From: Kitasatospora viridis
GTDB taxonomy: Bacteria; Actinomycetota; Actinomycetes; Streptomycetales; Streptomycetaceae
NCBI RefSeq assembly: GCF_007829815.1
Contig: NZ_VIWT01000001.1
Location: 682,001 to 746,000 of the forward strand
Length of the DNA stretch: 64,000 bases
Direction: 5' to 3'
This document shows, piece after piece, positions 42,237-50,335 of the stretch (position 1 is the first letter of the stretch; each line of letters begins with the position of its first letter). The notes under the pieces are model-generated. The model had not been told where the DNA came from. It made no database searches and saw only the letters and a list, made by a program, of their open reading frames with translations. The position numbers and the translations under genes are program-made.

Positions 42237-44030
42237 ATGTTCGAGGACGGCGACGACCGCCAGTACCTCGTGGTCCGCAACCACGAGGAGCAGTACTCCG
42301 TCTGGCCGGTGGGCCGCGAGCTCCCGGCGGGCTGGCAGGGCGTCGGGGTGACCGGCGACAAGGCCGCCTGCCTGGCCCAGGTCAAGGAGGTGTGGACCGA
42401 CCTGCGCCCGCTCTCGCTGCGCCGCGCCCCGCGCTGCCTGCACCAGCTCTTCGGCGAGCAGGCCGCGCTGCGGCCGGACGCGGTGGCGGTGCGGGACGAC
42501 AAGGAGGAGCTGACATACCGCCAGCTCGACGAGCGCTCCGACCGGCTGGCCTCCGCGCTGCTCCGGGAAGTCGGCGGGGCCGACTCCCAGGGCGGTGACA
42601 GCGTCGGTGACCGCGTCGGTGACCGGGTCGGTTCCCGGGTGGGTCTGCACCTGCGGCGCGGGAACGCCGTGCTGGTGGCCGTGCTGGCCGTGCTGAAGGC
42701 CGGGCTCGCCTACGTGCCGCTGGACCCGGCCTACCCGGCCGAGCGGGTGCGGTACATGGCCGAGGACGCCGCCGTGGACCTGGTGCTGACCGACGCAGAC
42801 AGCGCCGCGGCCGCGCCCGAGGGCCGGCGCACCCTGGTGCTCGACCCCGAGCTGTGGGCCGCCGACGCCCCGGCGATCACCGAGGTCGCCACCGACCCGG
42901 ACGCCCCCGCCTACGTGATCTACACCTCCGGCTCCAGCGGCACCCCCAAGGGCGTCGAGGTCTCGCACCGCAACGTCACGGCGCTGCTGCGGGCCTGCGA
43001 GCCGCTGGTGCAGGCCGGTCCGCAGGACGTCTGGACGCTGTTCCACTCCTACTGCTTCGACTTCTCGGTCTGGGAGATCTGGGGCGCCCTCGCCCACGGC
43101 GGCACCCTGCTGGTGGTCTCCGCCGAGGCGGCACGCTCGCCGGAGGCGCTGCTCGCGCTGCTGCGCACCGAGCGGGTCACCGTGCTCAACCAGGTGCCCT
43201 CGGTCTTCCGCCACCTCTCCCGCACCGCCACCCTGCCCGGCACCGCGCCGCTGCCCGACCTGCGGTACGTGATCTTCGGCGGCGAGGCGGTGGACGTCGA
43301 CGCCGTCCGCGAGTGGCGCCAGGCGCTGGGCACCGGAACCGAGTTCATCAACATGTACGGCATCACCGAGACCACCGTCTTCGCCACCGGCCGCCGCCTG
43401 CTGCCCGCCGAGATCGACGTGCCGCCGGGCACCGCGCTGCCCGAGGGCGCCGCCGATCCGGGGCTCGACATCGGCTCCGCGCTGGACGGCTTCGAGCTCG
43501 CGGTGCTGACCGCCGACGGCAGCCCGGCCGCCGTCGGCGAGCTGGGCGAGATCCACCTGGCCGGGCCGCAGTTGGCGATCGGCTACCTGGGCCGGCCCGA
43601 ACTCACCGCCGAGCGCTACCCCGTGCTCACCCTGCCCGGCCGCCCGCCGCGCCGCTACTACCGCAGCGGCGACCTGGCGCTGGTGCGCCCCGACGGCGTG
43701 CTGGAGTACGCGGGCCGCGCCGACGACCAGGTGAAGATCAACGGCTACCGGATCGAGATCGGCGAGGTCGAGACGGTGCTGCGGGCCGCGCCCGGGGTCG
43801 GCGACCTCGTGGTGGTACCGGTCACCAGCCAGGTCGGCGAGAAGATGCTCGCGGCCTTCTTCACCGCCCAGGAGCCGGGCGCCGCCCAGCAGTTGGCCGC
43901 GCACGCCCGAGCGGCGCTGCCCGGCTTCATGGTGCCCGGCCGGTTCGTCGAGGTGCCGGAGCTGCCGCTGAGCCCGTCCGGGAAGACCGACAAGCGGGCG
44001 TTGACCGACCTGCTGTCCGCCAAGCGCTGA
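42237..44030 (+). CDS. MbtH-A(Thr) didomain fusion
   Basis: A 597-residue fusion. Residues 1-62 form an MbtH domain ([19 protein letters not shown]); the rest is an adenylation domain with [11 protein letters not shown] from residue 229. The pocket reads D-F-W-N-I-G-M-V-F-K, one residue from the threonine code. There is no carrier domain, so it must load a PCP in trans, most simply that of the next protein. A linker near residue 120 carries short D-R-V-G repeats. ATG 42237 follows AGAAGGA. Confidence 0.92.
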   Translation: MFEDGDDRQYLVVRNHEEQYSVWPVGRELPAGWQGVGVTGDKAACLAQVKEVWTDLRPLSLRRAPRCLHQLFGEQAALRPDAVAVRDDKEELTYRQLDERSDRLASALLREVGGADSQGGDSVGDRVGDRVGSRVGLHLRRGNAVLVAVLAVLKAGLAYVPLDPAYPAERVRYMAEDAAVDLVLTDADSAAAAPEGRRTLVLDPELWAADAPAITEVATDPDAPAYVIYTSGSSGTPKGVEVSHRNVTALLRACEPLVQAGPQDVWTLFHSYCFDFSVWEIWGALAHGGTLLVVSAEAARSPEALLALLRTERVTVLNQVPSVFRHLSRTATLPGTAPLPDLRYVIFGGEAVDVDAVREWRQALGTGTEFINMYGITETTVFATGRRLLPAEIDVPPGTALPEGAADPGLDIGSALDGFELAVLTADGSPAAVGELGEIHLAGPQLAIGYLGRPELTAERYPVLTLPGRPPRRYYRSGDLALVRPDGVLEYAGRADDQVKINGYRIEIGEVETVLRAAPGVGDLVVVPVTSQVGEKMLAAFFTAQEPGAAQQLAAHARAALPGFMVPGRFVEVPELPLSPSGKTDKRALTDLLSAKR

Positions 44031-44055
44031 TCCGATGCCAGGAGAACGATCTCTG

Positions 44056-46971
44056 ATGGACACCATCGCCCTGAACACCGCACTACCCCTCTCGGTCACC
44101 CAGGAGGCGATGTGGGTGACCTGGCAGTTCGACCCCGCCAAGTGGGAGCACGTGGTCCCGATCGCCCTGGAGGTCGAGGGCGAGCTCGAACTGCCGCGCC
44201 TGCGGGCCGCCGTGGCGCAGCTGTTGGAGCGCCACCCGGCCCTGCTGGGCCGGGTGGTCCGGCGGGACGAGGACGTGTACCTGGACTGGTCCGGCACGTC
44301 GCCGCAGTCCGTCCCGGTCATCGAGCGCACGCTGCGCTGCTCCCGGGAGGAGGCGCTGGCCGCCGCCCGGGTGCCGTTCGACCTGGCGGCCGGCCCGCTC
44401 GCGCGGTTCGAGGTGCTCAGCGGCCCGGACTGGACGCTGCTGCTGATCACCGTGCACCACATCACCATCGACGGCGCCTCGACGCCGGTGCTGCTGGACG
44501 ACCTGCGCCGGGCCTACGCGGGCGAGCAACTGCCGCCCGCCGAAACGCTGGTGCCGCTCGCCGAGCACGCCCGCCGCTCCCGGGCCGCCGCCGACGGCGC
44601 GTCGGGCGAGCCGCTGCGGGCCTACTGGCGGGAGGCATTGGGCGCGCTGCCGGCGGCCCGGCCGCTGCCGACCGGTACCGACCGGGCCGACGCACCGCTG
44701 GGCCTGGCCGTGGACGCCGAGCTGACCGGCCGGTTGCGCGAGCTGGCCCGGGCGAACCGGGCCACCTACTTCATCGTGACGCTCGGCGCGCTCTTCGTCG
44801 CGCTGCACCACCACACCGGCAGCGCCGACCTGGTCGTCTCGGCGCCCTACCACGGCCGGGACGCCCCCGAGTTGAAGCACCGGGTCGGCTTCTTCGTGAA
44901 CGTGCTGCCGTTCCGTCAGCGGATCCGGCCGACGGACCGCTACACCGACCTGCTGCGCGAGCTGCGGACCACGGTGCGGGACGGCCTGCGGCAGGGCGCG
45001 CTGCCGCTGCCCTCGATCCTGCGCAGCGCCGGCCTGCTCGGGCCGGACGGGCGGCAGCAGACCCACCAGGTCGTCTTCGAGTACTGGGACTCCCGGGTCG
45101 ACGGCGGACTGGACGTCTTCGACTTCAAGATGACCGGCGAGCACGGCACCTGCTCGATGCGGATGCACGACGCGATGGACGTGCCGGACTACCGCCTCAC
45201 CGTGATGCTCAACGAGCGCAGTGACGGCAACCGGATGCTCTGGAAGGACGCGGACGGCACGGTCGGCGAGGCGCGGACGGCCGCGCTGGCCCGGGACTAC
45301 CTGAGCGTGCTGGCCGACATGGTCGCCGCGCCCGAGCGCACGCTCGCGGAAGCGGTGGCACTGCTGCCGAAGGTGGCCGTCCGGCAGAAGGCGGCGGCCA
45401 GGGTCGCGCTCCCCGGCCTGCCCGCCGCCTCGCCGGAGACGCTGGCGGCGGTCGCCGCGGTCTGGACCGAGGTGCTGCGCGTGCCGGACCTGGCGCCCGA
45501 GGACACGTTCTTCGGGATCGGCGGGCACTCGCTGCTCGCGCCCCCGCTGCTCGCCCGGCTCAAGGAGCGGCTGGGGGTGAAGCTGACGGTGCGCAACCTG
45601 TTCGAGCGCCCGAGCCTCGGCGAGGTGGCGTCGATGGTGGACGACGCGCGGCGCCGCGCGGCACAGGCGAGCCCGGTTCCGCGGTCCGAGCAGGGCGACG
45701 GCGCGGGAGTCACGGCGGGCGACACCTTCCCGGCCAGCCGGTTCCAGGAGGCCATCTGGCTCGCCGAGCGCCTCGACCCGGCGCACGCGCGCTACCACAT
45801 CCCGCTCTCCTGGCGGGTGCGCGGCGCCGTCGACCCGGCCCGGCTGCGGGCCGCGCTGGCCCGCCTCACCGAGCGGCACGAGATCCTGCGCACCCGGTTC
45901 GTCGACCGGGACGGCCGGCTGGTCCAGGAGATCGGGGCGCCCTGGCAGCCGGAGCCGGCCACGTTCAACGGCGGGCCCGCGCAGTGGTTCGAGCAGGCCG
46001 CGGCCGACTTCCGCCCGGCCGACGGCCGACTGATCGCGGCGGCGCTCGGCACCGGGGCGGACGGCGAGCAGGTCCTCGCGCTCTGCGTCCACCACCTGGT
46101 GCTCGACGGCGAGTCGGTGCCGCTGCTGCTGCGCGAGCTGGACCGCTGCTACCGGGCCGAGCAGCTGCCGCCGGCCCCGCAGTACCGCGAGCTGGTGCAG
46201 TCCCAGCAGTCTGGCGCCGGACGGGAGTTGGCCGCCGCCGACGTGGAGCACCGGGCCGCCGCGCTGGCCGGTGCGCCGAGCACGGTGGGGCCCGAGCGCC
46301 TCACCCCTGGCGCGCCGTCCGGCACGGTCGCGCTGCCGCTCGCCGCCGACCTCGCCGAGCGCCTGCGCGACGCCCAGGTCTCGCAGTTCACCATCCTGGC
46401 GACCGCGCTGGCCGCCACCCTGCACCGCTGGTCAGGGCAGAGCGACTTGACCTTCGGCGTCCCGCTCGCCGACCGGGCGGGCGGCGACTTCGCCGAGGTG
46501 CTCGGGCCCTGCCTCAACACCGTGGTGCTCCGCTCGCAGTGCGCCCCCGGCACGACCGTCGGCGAGCTGCTGCGGGAGACCCGGGAGCGGGTGCTCGACG
46601 CCTTCGACCACCGCAGCGCGCCCTTCGACGAGTTGGTGCGCCGGTTGCGCCCGGCCCGCACCGCGGGCCGCACGCCCTACCTGGACTGCCTGCTCAACAG
46701 CGTCGGCACCACGGGCTGGTCGACCGCGCTCGGCGACGCGGACCTCGTCTCGCTCGACCACGAGCTGCGGGACGAGGGCGCCAACAAGTTCGGCCTGACC
46801 GTGACCTTCGGGAGCCACGGCGAGCGCCTGCTCGGCACCCTCGCCTACCGGGGCGGCTACCTGGAGCCCGGCGCCGCCGCCTTGGCCGAGGACCTGGCCC
46901 GCCTGCTCAACCACTTCCACGACCTGGGCGACGAGCCGGTGTTCGGCCACCGTGCGCCCGAGGAGAGCTGA
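44056..46971 (+). CDS. NRPS C-PCP-C protein, terminal condensation
   Basis: A 971-residue protein with two condensation domains flanking a carrier. C1 has HHITIDG (His134-His135, Asp139), the PCP has GIGGHSLLAPP (Ser492), and C2 has HHLVLDG (His679-His680, Asp684). It has no A domain and probably receives Thr from the MbtH-A protein. The second C at the end suggests release by condensation with an external amine, water or an internal nucleophile. ATG 44056 has AGGAG 11 bases upstream and is preferred to ATG 44035. Confidence 0.9.
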   Translation: MDTIALNTALPLSVTQEAMWVTWQFDPAKWEHVVPIALEVEGELELPRLRAAVAQLLERHPALLGRVVRRDEDVYLDWSGTSPQSVPVIERTLRCSREEALAAARVPFDLAAGPLARFEVLSGPDWTLLLITVHHITIDGASTPVLLDDLRRAYAGEQLPPAETLVPLAEHARRSRAAADGASGEPLRAYWREALGALPAARPLPTGTDRADAPLGLAVDAELTGRLRELARANRATYFIVTLGALFVALHHHTGSADLVVSAPYHGRDAPELKHRVGFFVNVLPFRQRIRPTDRYTDLLRELRTTVRDGLRQGALPLPSILRSAGLLGPDGRQQTHQVVFEYWDSRVDGGLDVFDFKMTGEHGTCSMRMHDAMDVPDYRLTVMLNERSDGNRMLWKDADGTVGEARTAALARDYLSVLADMVAAPERTLAEAVALLPKVAVRQKAAARVALPGLPAASPETLAAVAAVWTEVLRVPDLAPEDTFFGIGGHSLLAPPLLARLKERLGVKLTVRNLFERPSLGEVASMVDDARRRAAQASPVPRSEQGDGAGVTAGDTFPASRFQEAIWLAERLDPAHARYHIPLSWRVRGAVDPARLRAALARLTERHEILRTRFVDRDGRLVQEIGAPWQPEPATFNGGPAQWFEQAAADFRPADGRLIAAALGTGADGEQVLALCVHHLVLDGESVPLLLRELDRCYRAEQLPPAPQYRELVQSQQSGAGRELAAADVEHRAAALAGAPSTVGPERLTPGAPSGTVALPLAADLAERLRDAQVSQFTILATALAATLHRWSGQSDLTFGVPLADRAGGDFAEVLGPCLNTVVLRSQCAPGTTVGELLRETRERVLDAFDHRSAPFDELVRRLRPARTAGRTPYLDCLLNSVGTTGWSTALGDADLVSLDHELRDEGANKFGLTVTFGSHGERLLGTLAYRGGYLEPGAAALAEDLARLLNHFHDLGDEPVFGHRAPEES

Positions 46972-47837
46972 TGACGACGCTCCGTCCGTTCCGCTTCGGC
47001 GTCAACCTGGTTCCGACGCCCGGAGTTTCGTCCTGGCGCGAAACCTGCCGCACCGCCGAGCAGTCGGGCTACGACGTGATCGCCGTGCCCGACCACCTGG
47101 GCGTGCACTCGCCGTTCATCGCGATGATGGCCGCGGCCGCCGTCACCGAACGCGTCCAGCTGACCACCTTCGTGCTCAACTCCGCCTTCTGGAACCCCGT
47201 CCTGCTCGCCCGCGACCTGCTCACCGCCCACGAGCTCACCGGCGGCCGGGTCGAGGCCGGCCTCGGCACCGGCTACGTGCGCGCCGAGTTCGAGACCGCC
47301 GGCCTCGACTGGGGCACCGCCGGCACCCGGGTCACCCGCCTCGCCGACACCCTCGCCGCGCTGCGCACCCTCGCCGTCCCCACCCCGCTGATGGTCGGCG
47401 GCAACGGCGACCGGGTGCTCGGACTCGCCGCCGAGCACGCGGACACCGTCTCCTTCAGCGGCGCCACCCTGACCCCCGGCTCCGCCCGCGGCACGCTGCG
47501 CATGATCACGGCGGAGGCGATGGACGAGCGGGTCGCCTTCTTCGCCGAGCGAGCCGGCGAACGCGACAGCCAGGTCGAGCGCAACACCCTCGTCCAGTCC
47601 GTCATCGCCACCGACGACCGCGCGGCGACCGCGAAGGCCATGCGCAGCCGCATGCCCTACCTGACGGCCGAACAGATCCTTCAGCTGCCCACGCTCCTGA
47701 TCGGCACGCCGGCGCAGATGGCCGAGACGCTGCTGGAGCGGCGCGAGCGGTTCGGCTTCTCGTACGTGTGCGTGCAGGAGCGGTACCTGGCGGCGTTCGC
47801 CCCGGTGATCGGGCTGCTGGGGTCGGCGCGCGGCTGA
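46971..47837 (+). CDS. Luciferase-like monooxygenase, F420-type oxidoreductase
   Basis: A 288-residue TIM-barrel oxidoreductase of the LLM class, close to the MSMEG_2516-type F420-dependent group: FRFGVNLVPTPG at the start, GYDVIAVPDHLG, VLLARDLLTAHELTGGRVEAGLGTGY, and PLMVGGNG. It could oxidise or reduce an intermediate or the finished product. The cofactor (F420 or FMN) is inferred from family only. ATG 46971 overlaps the NRPS stop (TGATG), so it belongs to the operon and is its last gene. Confidence 0.85.
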   Translation: MTTLRPFRFGVNLVPTPGVSSWRETCRTAEQSGYDVIAVPDHLGVHSPFIAMMAAAAVTERVQLTTFVLNSAFWNPVLLARDLLTAHELTGGRVEAGLGTGYVRAEFETAGLDWGTAGTRVTRLADTLAALRTLAVPTPLMVGGNGDRVLGLAAEHADTVSFSGATLTPGSARGTLRMITAEAMDERVAFFAERAGERDSQVERNTLVQSVIATDDRAATAKAMRSRMPYLTAEQILQLPTLLIGTPAQMAETLLERRERFGFSYVCVQERYLAAFAPVIGLLGSARG

Positions 47838-47866
47838 GGCGCCGTCAGAGCGGGCTCAGGGCGGGC

Positions 47867-48370
47867 TCATGCGCCGGGGTGGTCCGGGAGGGCGAGCCAG
47901 CTCGCCCAGGAGATCTCCCGGCCGATGAGGCGCGGCCGCTCGAACGGCCAGTCGGCGGCGATCCACTGCGGCACCAGGGCGTCCAGGGCCTGCTCGACCT
48001 CGCCGCCGACCAGCTCGTCCACCACCCACCAGGAGACCTCGCCGTCCGCGCCGGCCTTCTCCGGCGGGTCGATGTAGACGCAGCCGAGCAGGGCCGTCTC
48101 GGCCGCGTCGAACAGCGCGTAGTTGAAGGACTGGTGCGCGGCGATCTCCCGCTCGTGCCGCAACAGGTCGGCCTGGTCGGCCTGGTAGCTCATGGTGGCG
48201 GCGGGCCAGCCCCAGGCCGGGCCGAAGATGCTCCACAGCCGCTCGCGCGAGCCCATCACCGCCGGGTAGTCGAGCGGGGTGTCCGCCTCCCGGATCGGCC
48301 GCAGGTGGTGGCGCCCGCCCGGCAGCGGTACCAGGACGGGGTGGACGAAGTCGTCGGGTAGCCAGCTCAT
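47867..48370 (-). CDS. GNAT-family acetyltransferase
   Basis: A 167-residue protein with the overall GNAT layout: HHLRPIREAD at the first strand, ALFDAAETALLGCVYI for the beta-4 region, and SWWVVDEL toward the acetyl-CoA site. The pyrophosphate loop is poorly conserved, so activity is uncertain. The start at ATG 48370 has no clear ribosome site. It is convergent with the biosynthetic operon, with a 29-bp gap, and probably marks the cluster edge. Confidence 0.68.
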   Translation of the reverse strand: MSWLPDDFVHPVLVPLPGGRHHLRPIREADTPLDYPAVMGSRERLWSIFGPAWGWPAATMSYQADQADLLRHEREIAAHQSFNYALFDAAETALLGCVYIDPPEKAGADGEVSWWVVDELVGGEVEQALDALVPQWIAADWPFERPRLIGREISWASWLALPDHPGA

Positions 48371-48421
48371 GGCGCCCGACCGTAGCACCGTGCGGGCGCC
48401 CGGTCCCCTGGGTTTCCCCGC

Positions 48422-48465
48422 GCGGTGCCTGCCGGGGTCACGGTGCGGTGCCTGCCGGGGTCACG
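48422..48465. repeat. 21-bp direct repeat, two copies
   Basis: A 21-base unit beginning GCGGTGCCTGCCGGGG occurs at 48422-48442 and identically at 48445-48465, a 23-bp period. The second copy includes the stop codon of the lipoprotein gene. Confidence 0.85.
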
Positions 48466-49393
48466 CTCCCCCACCGGTGGAGATCTGGGCCGCGCGCTTC
48501 AGTGCGGCCTGGTAGCCGTCCTTGAGCTTCTGCAGCGTGCCGGTCTTGGCCGCGATGTCGTGGTTCTCCATGGCGGACTCCACCGCGTACCAGACACCGA
48601 CCACGTTGTTGCGGGTCTTGCAGTCGAGGTCGGCGGTCGCCGTGTCGATCTCCGTCTTGGTGGGTGCGTCGGTCGCCCAGGCAGGGTCGTTGATCGCGTT
48701 CACCGGCGTCGCGTAGGTGTAGCCCTTGCTCTTCATGCAGGCCGACCAGGCGGCGAACACGGCCGTCACCTGAGGGTCGGTCAGGGAGCGCTGGAAGTCG
48801 CCCAGGTTGATCTGGTCGGCCAGTTCCGCCGCCGCGCGGTCCGGTGCCGGGTTCACCTTGGCGGTGGCCTCGCCGTTGCATCCGCCCTGGGGAACCGGCT
48901 GCCCGTTCACGCTCTGCGCCGGAGCGGGCGCGGGCGCGGCGCTGGGCCCGGGTCCGGGCGTGGGAGGGGCGCCGAGGAGCACGTGGCGCTCCTGGTCGGT
49001 CAGCGTGGGCCCCGCCGACTTGGTCACGTTGAAGGTCTGCGGGGAGTGGTAGCCGAGGGAGGCCACCACGGAGGCGTCGGTGCTGCCGTAGCGGCGCGCC
49101 AGCTGGGTGACCGGGCTGTTGGGATCCACCGGCTTGGGGTGGTAGTCGAAGCCGAAGCGCGCCATGCAGCTGGTTTCGAGGATGCCCACGGCGTTGTCGA
49201 TCACCGCCGTCTGCTGCCCGTTGAGCAGGTAGGCCTCGATCGGCAGCGTCCGGTCGGCCACGGCGGCGATGGTGGGTGTGGCGGTGACCTTGACCGGCCC
49301 GGTACCCACGCCCTTGGGGCCGGCGCCGGAGCAGGCGGTCAGCAGGAGGACGGTGGCGGCGGCGATCGGGGCGGCGGCGAGGGCGGTGCGCAT
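48461..49393 (-). CDS. Lipoprotein of unknown function
   Basis: A 310-residue exported lipoprotein. ATG 49393 (AGGAA upstream) begins a signal with lipobox LLLTACSG. The mature part contains five cysteines beyond the lipid cysteine and a Pro/Ala-rich linker around residues 145-165. The C-terminal half (WSACMKSKGYTY) resembles uncharacterised Streptomyces lipoproteins with CMxxxG motifs. No enzyme motif is seen. The stop codon lies inside a 21-bp direct repeat. It seems to be monocistronic. Confidence 0.75.
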   Translation of the reverse strand: MRTALAAAPIAAATVLLLTACSGAGPKGVGTGPVKVTATPTIAAVADRTLPIEAYLLNGQQTAVIDNAVGILETSCMARFGFDYHPKPVDPNSPVTQLARRYGSTDASVVASLGYHSPQTFNVTKSAGPTLTDQERHVLLGAPPTPGPGPSAAPAPAPAQSVNGQPVPQGGCNGEATAKVNPAPDRAAAELADQINLGDFQRSLTDPQVTAVFAAWSACMKSKGYTYATPVNAINDPAWATDAPTKTEIDTATADLDCKTRNNVVGVWYAVESAMENHDIAAKTGTLQKLKDGYQAALKRAAQISTGGGA

Positions 49394-49433
49394 GCGGGCG
49401 GTTCCTGTCTTCGGGCGGTGGCTGAACGGCTGC

Positions 49434-49467
49434 GCGGCCCTGCTCCGTCGTACCGGAGCAGAGCCGC
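49434..49467 (-). terminator. Terminator after the I36-like gene
   Basis: Stem GCGGC-C-CTGCTCCG pairs with CGGAGCAG-A-GCCGC around a six-base loop, with one mismatch. It lies 15 bp after the stop of the 49483-49920 gene. Confidence 0.7.
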
Positions 49468-49482
49468 ACCAGGATTCCGGTC

Positions 49483-49920
49483 TCAGCAGGGCACGGAGGT
49501 CCAGGACTGCGACGCGTTGTTGTTCTTCAGCGTGGCGTTGAGGTTCGCCCAGTCGTTGTCGCCGATGGTCTGCATCGCACCGGCCTGGTTCGAGTTGAAC
49601 CAGATGTGCAGGTCGAAGCAGGAGGTCGAGTTGTAGACCGACGCCGCGTTGTTCTTGACGTACTGGCCGGCGCCGTTGGTGCCGCCGTAGTAGGCCTTGA
49701 AGGTGTAGGTCGTGCCGTAGTTGTTGGCGTTCGGGTCGGCGTCGCGCGCACCGCCCAGGTTCGAGTTGTAGTACAGACAGGCGTCGCCGCCGCCACCGTC
49801 GGTGTCGTTGCAGTTGGCCGTGTTGTCGGTGATGTCGGCCGCGAAGGCCGCGCCGGAGCTGAGGCTGACGGCGATGGCCGCGGCGGCGGCGACGAGGCCG
49901 GTCTTGGAGAAGAAGGACAC
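49483..49920 (-). CDS. Secreted peptidase-inhibitor-like (I36 family) protein
   Basis: A 145-residue exported protein. GTG 49920 has AAGGAG seven bases upstream. The signal peptide ends SSGAAFAADI. The mature protein is rich in Asn, Gly and Asp, contains CLYYNSNLGGA and YVKNNAASVYN, and has four cysteines. These phrases are typical of Streptomyces I36 (SMI-like) metalloprotease inhibitors and related crystallin-fold secreted proteins. The target protease is not evident. It is probably monocistronic, with its own terminator. Confidence 0.72.
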   Translation of the reverse strand: MSFFSKTGLVAAAAAIAVSLSSGAAFAADITDNTANCNDTDGGGGDACLYYNSNLGGARDADPNANNYGTTYTFKAYYGGTNGAGQYVKNNAASVYNSTSCFDLHIWFNSNQAGAMQTIGDNDWANLNATLKNNNASQSWTSVPC

Positions 49921-50335
49921 GCTGGAACTCCTTGCAGGGGAAGCGCTTTGAGGCCCGTTCCGAGAAAGGGAAACCAGTTCGCCCATGGGGCGACGGTGGG
50001 CCGCGGTGATCTTGCACGCCGCCGAGTTGGCTAGTCAAGATCGTTTCACCAAAGCGATCAGCGCTTGTTTCCACGCAGTCTCCGCCACCCATTTCCCGTG
50101 AACAGTCACCGAATTCGCAGACGCCGGGTCGGCGGGCGGGGCCTCGAAGTGATCGCAAATATCGGGCAAACACCAGCGGGCTGACCGGGCTCCGTTCTGC
50201 GAGTTGGAGGATCCATGCAGATGTGGGCCTGGTGCTCTCATGCACCAGGCCATCCCCTTCACACATCAGGGCATCCACACATCCACCCGGCGACCGACCG
50301 CAGATGAGTGGGTTTCGTGCCCGAACTGCAGAGCG
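49921..50335. other. Intergenic region with a terminator hairpin, 415 bp
   Basis: GGCCTGGTGC (50226-50235) and GCACCAGGCC (50242-50251) form a 10-bp hairpin 85 bp after the decarboxylase stop, a likely terminator on the minus strand. The rest presumably holds the promoter of the I36-like gene. A 75-codon minus ORF here was not accepted. Confidence 0.55.

Noticed and set aside
50035..50262. 75-codon minus-strand ORF between the I36-like and decarboxylase genes.
   Set aside because: There is no clear ribosome site, it spans a terminator hairpin, and it lacks the strong third-position G/C bias of neighbours. Only its last third looks protein-like.
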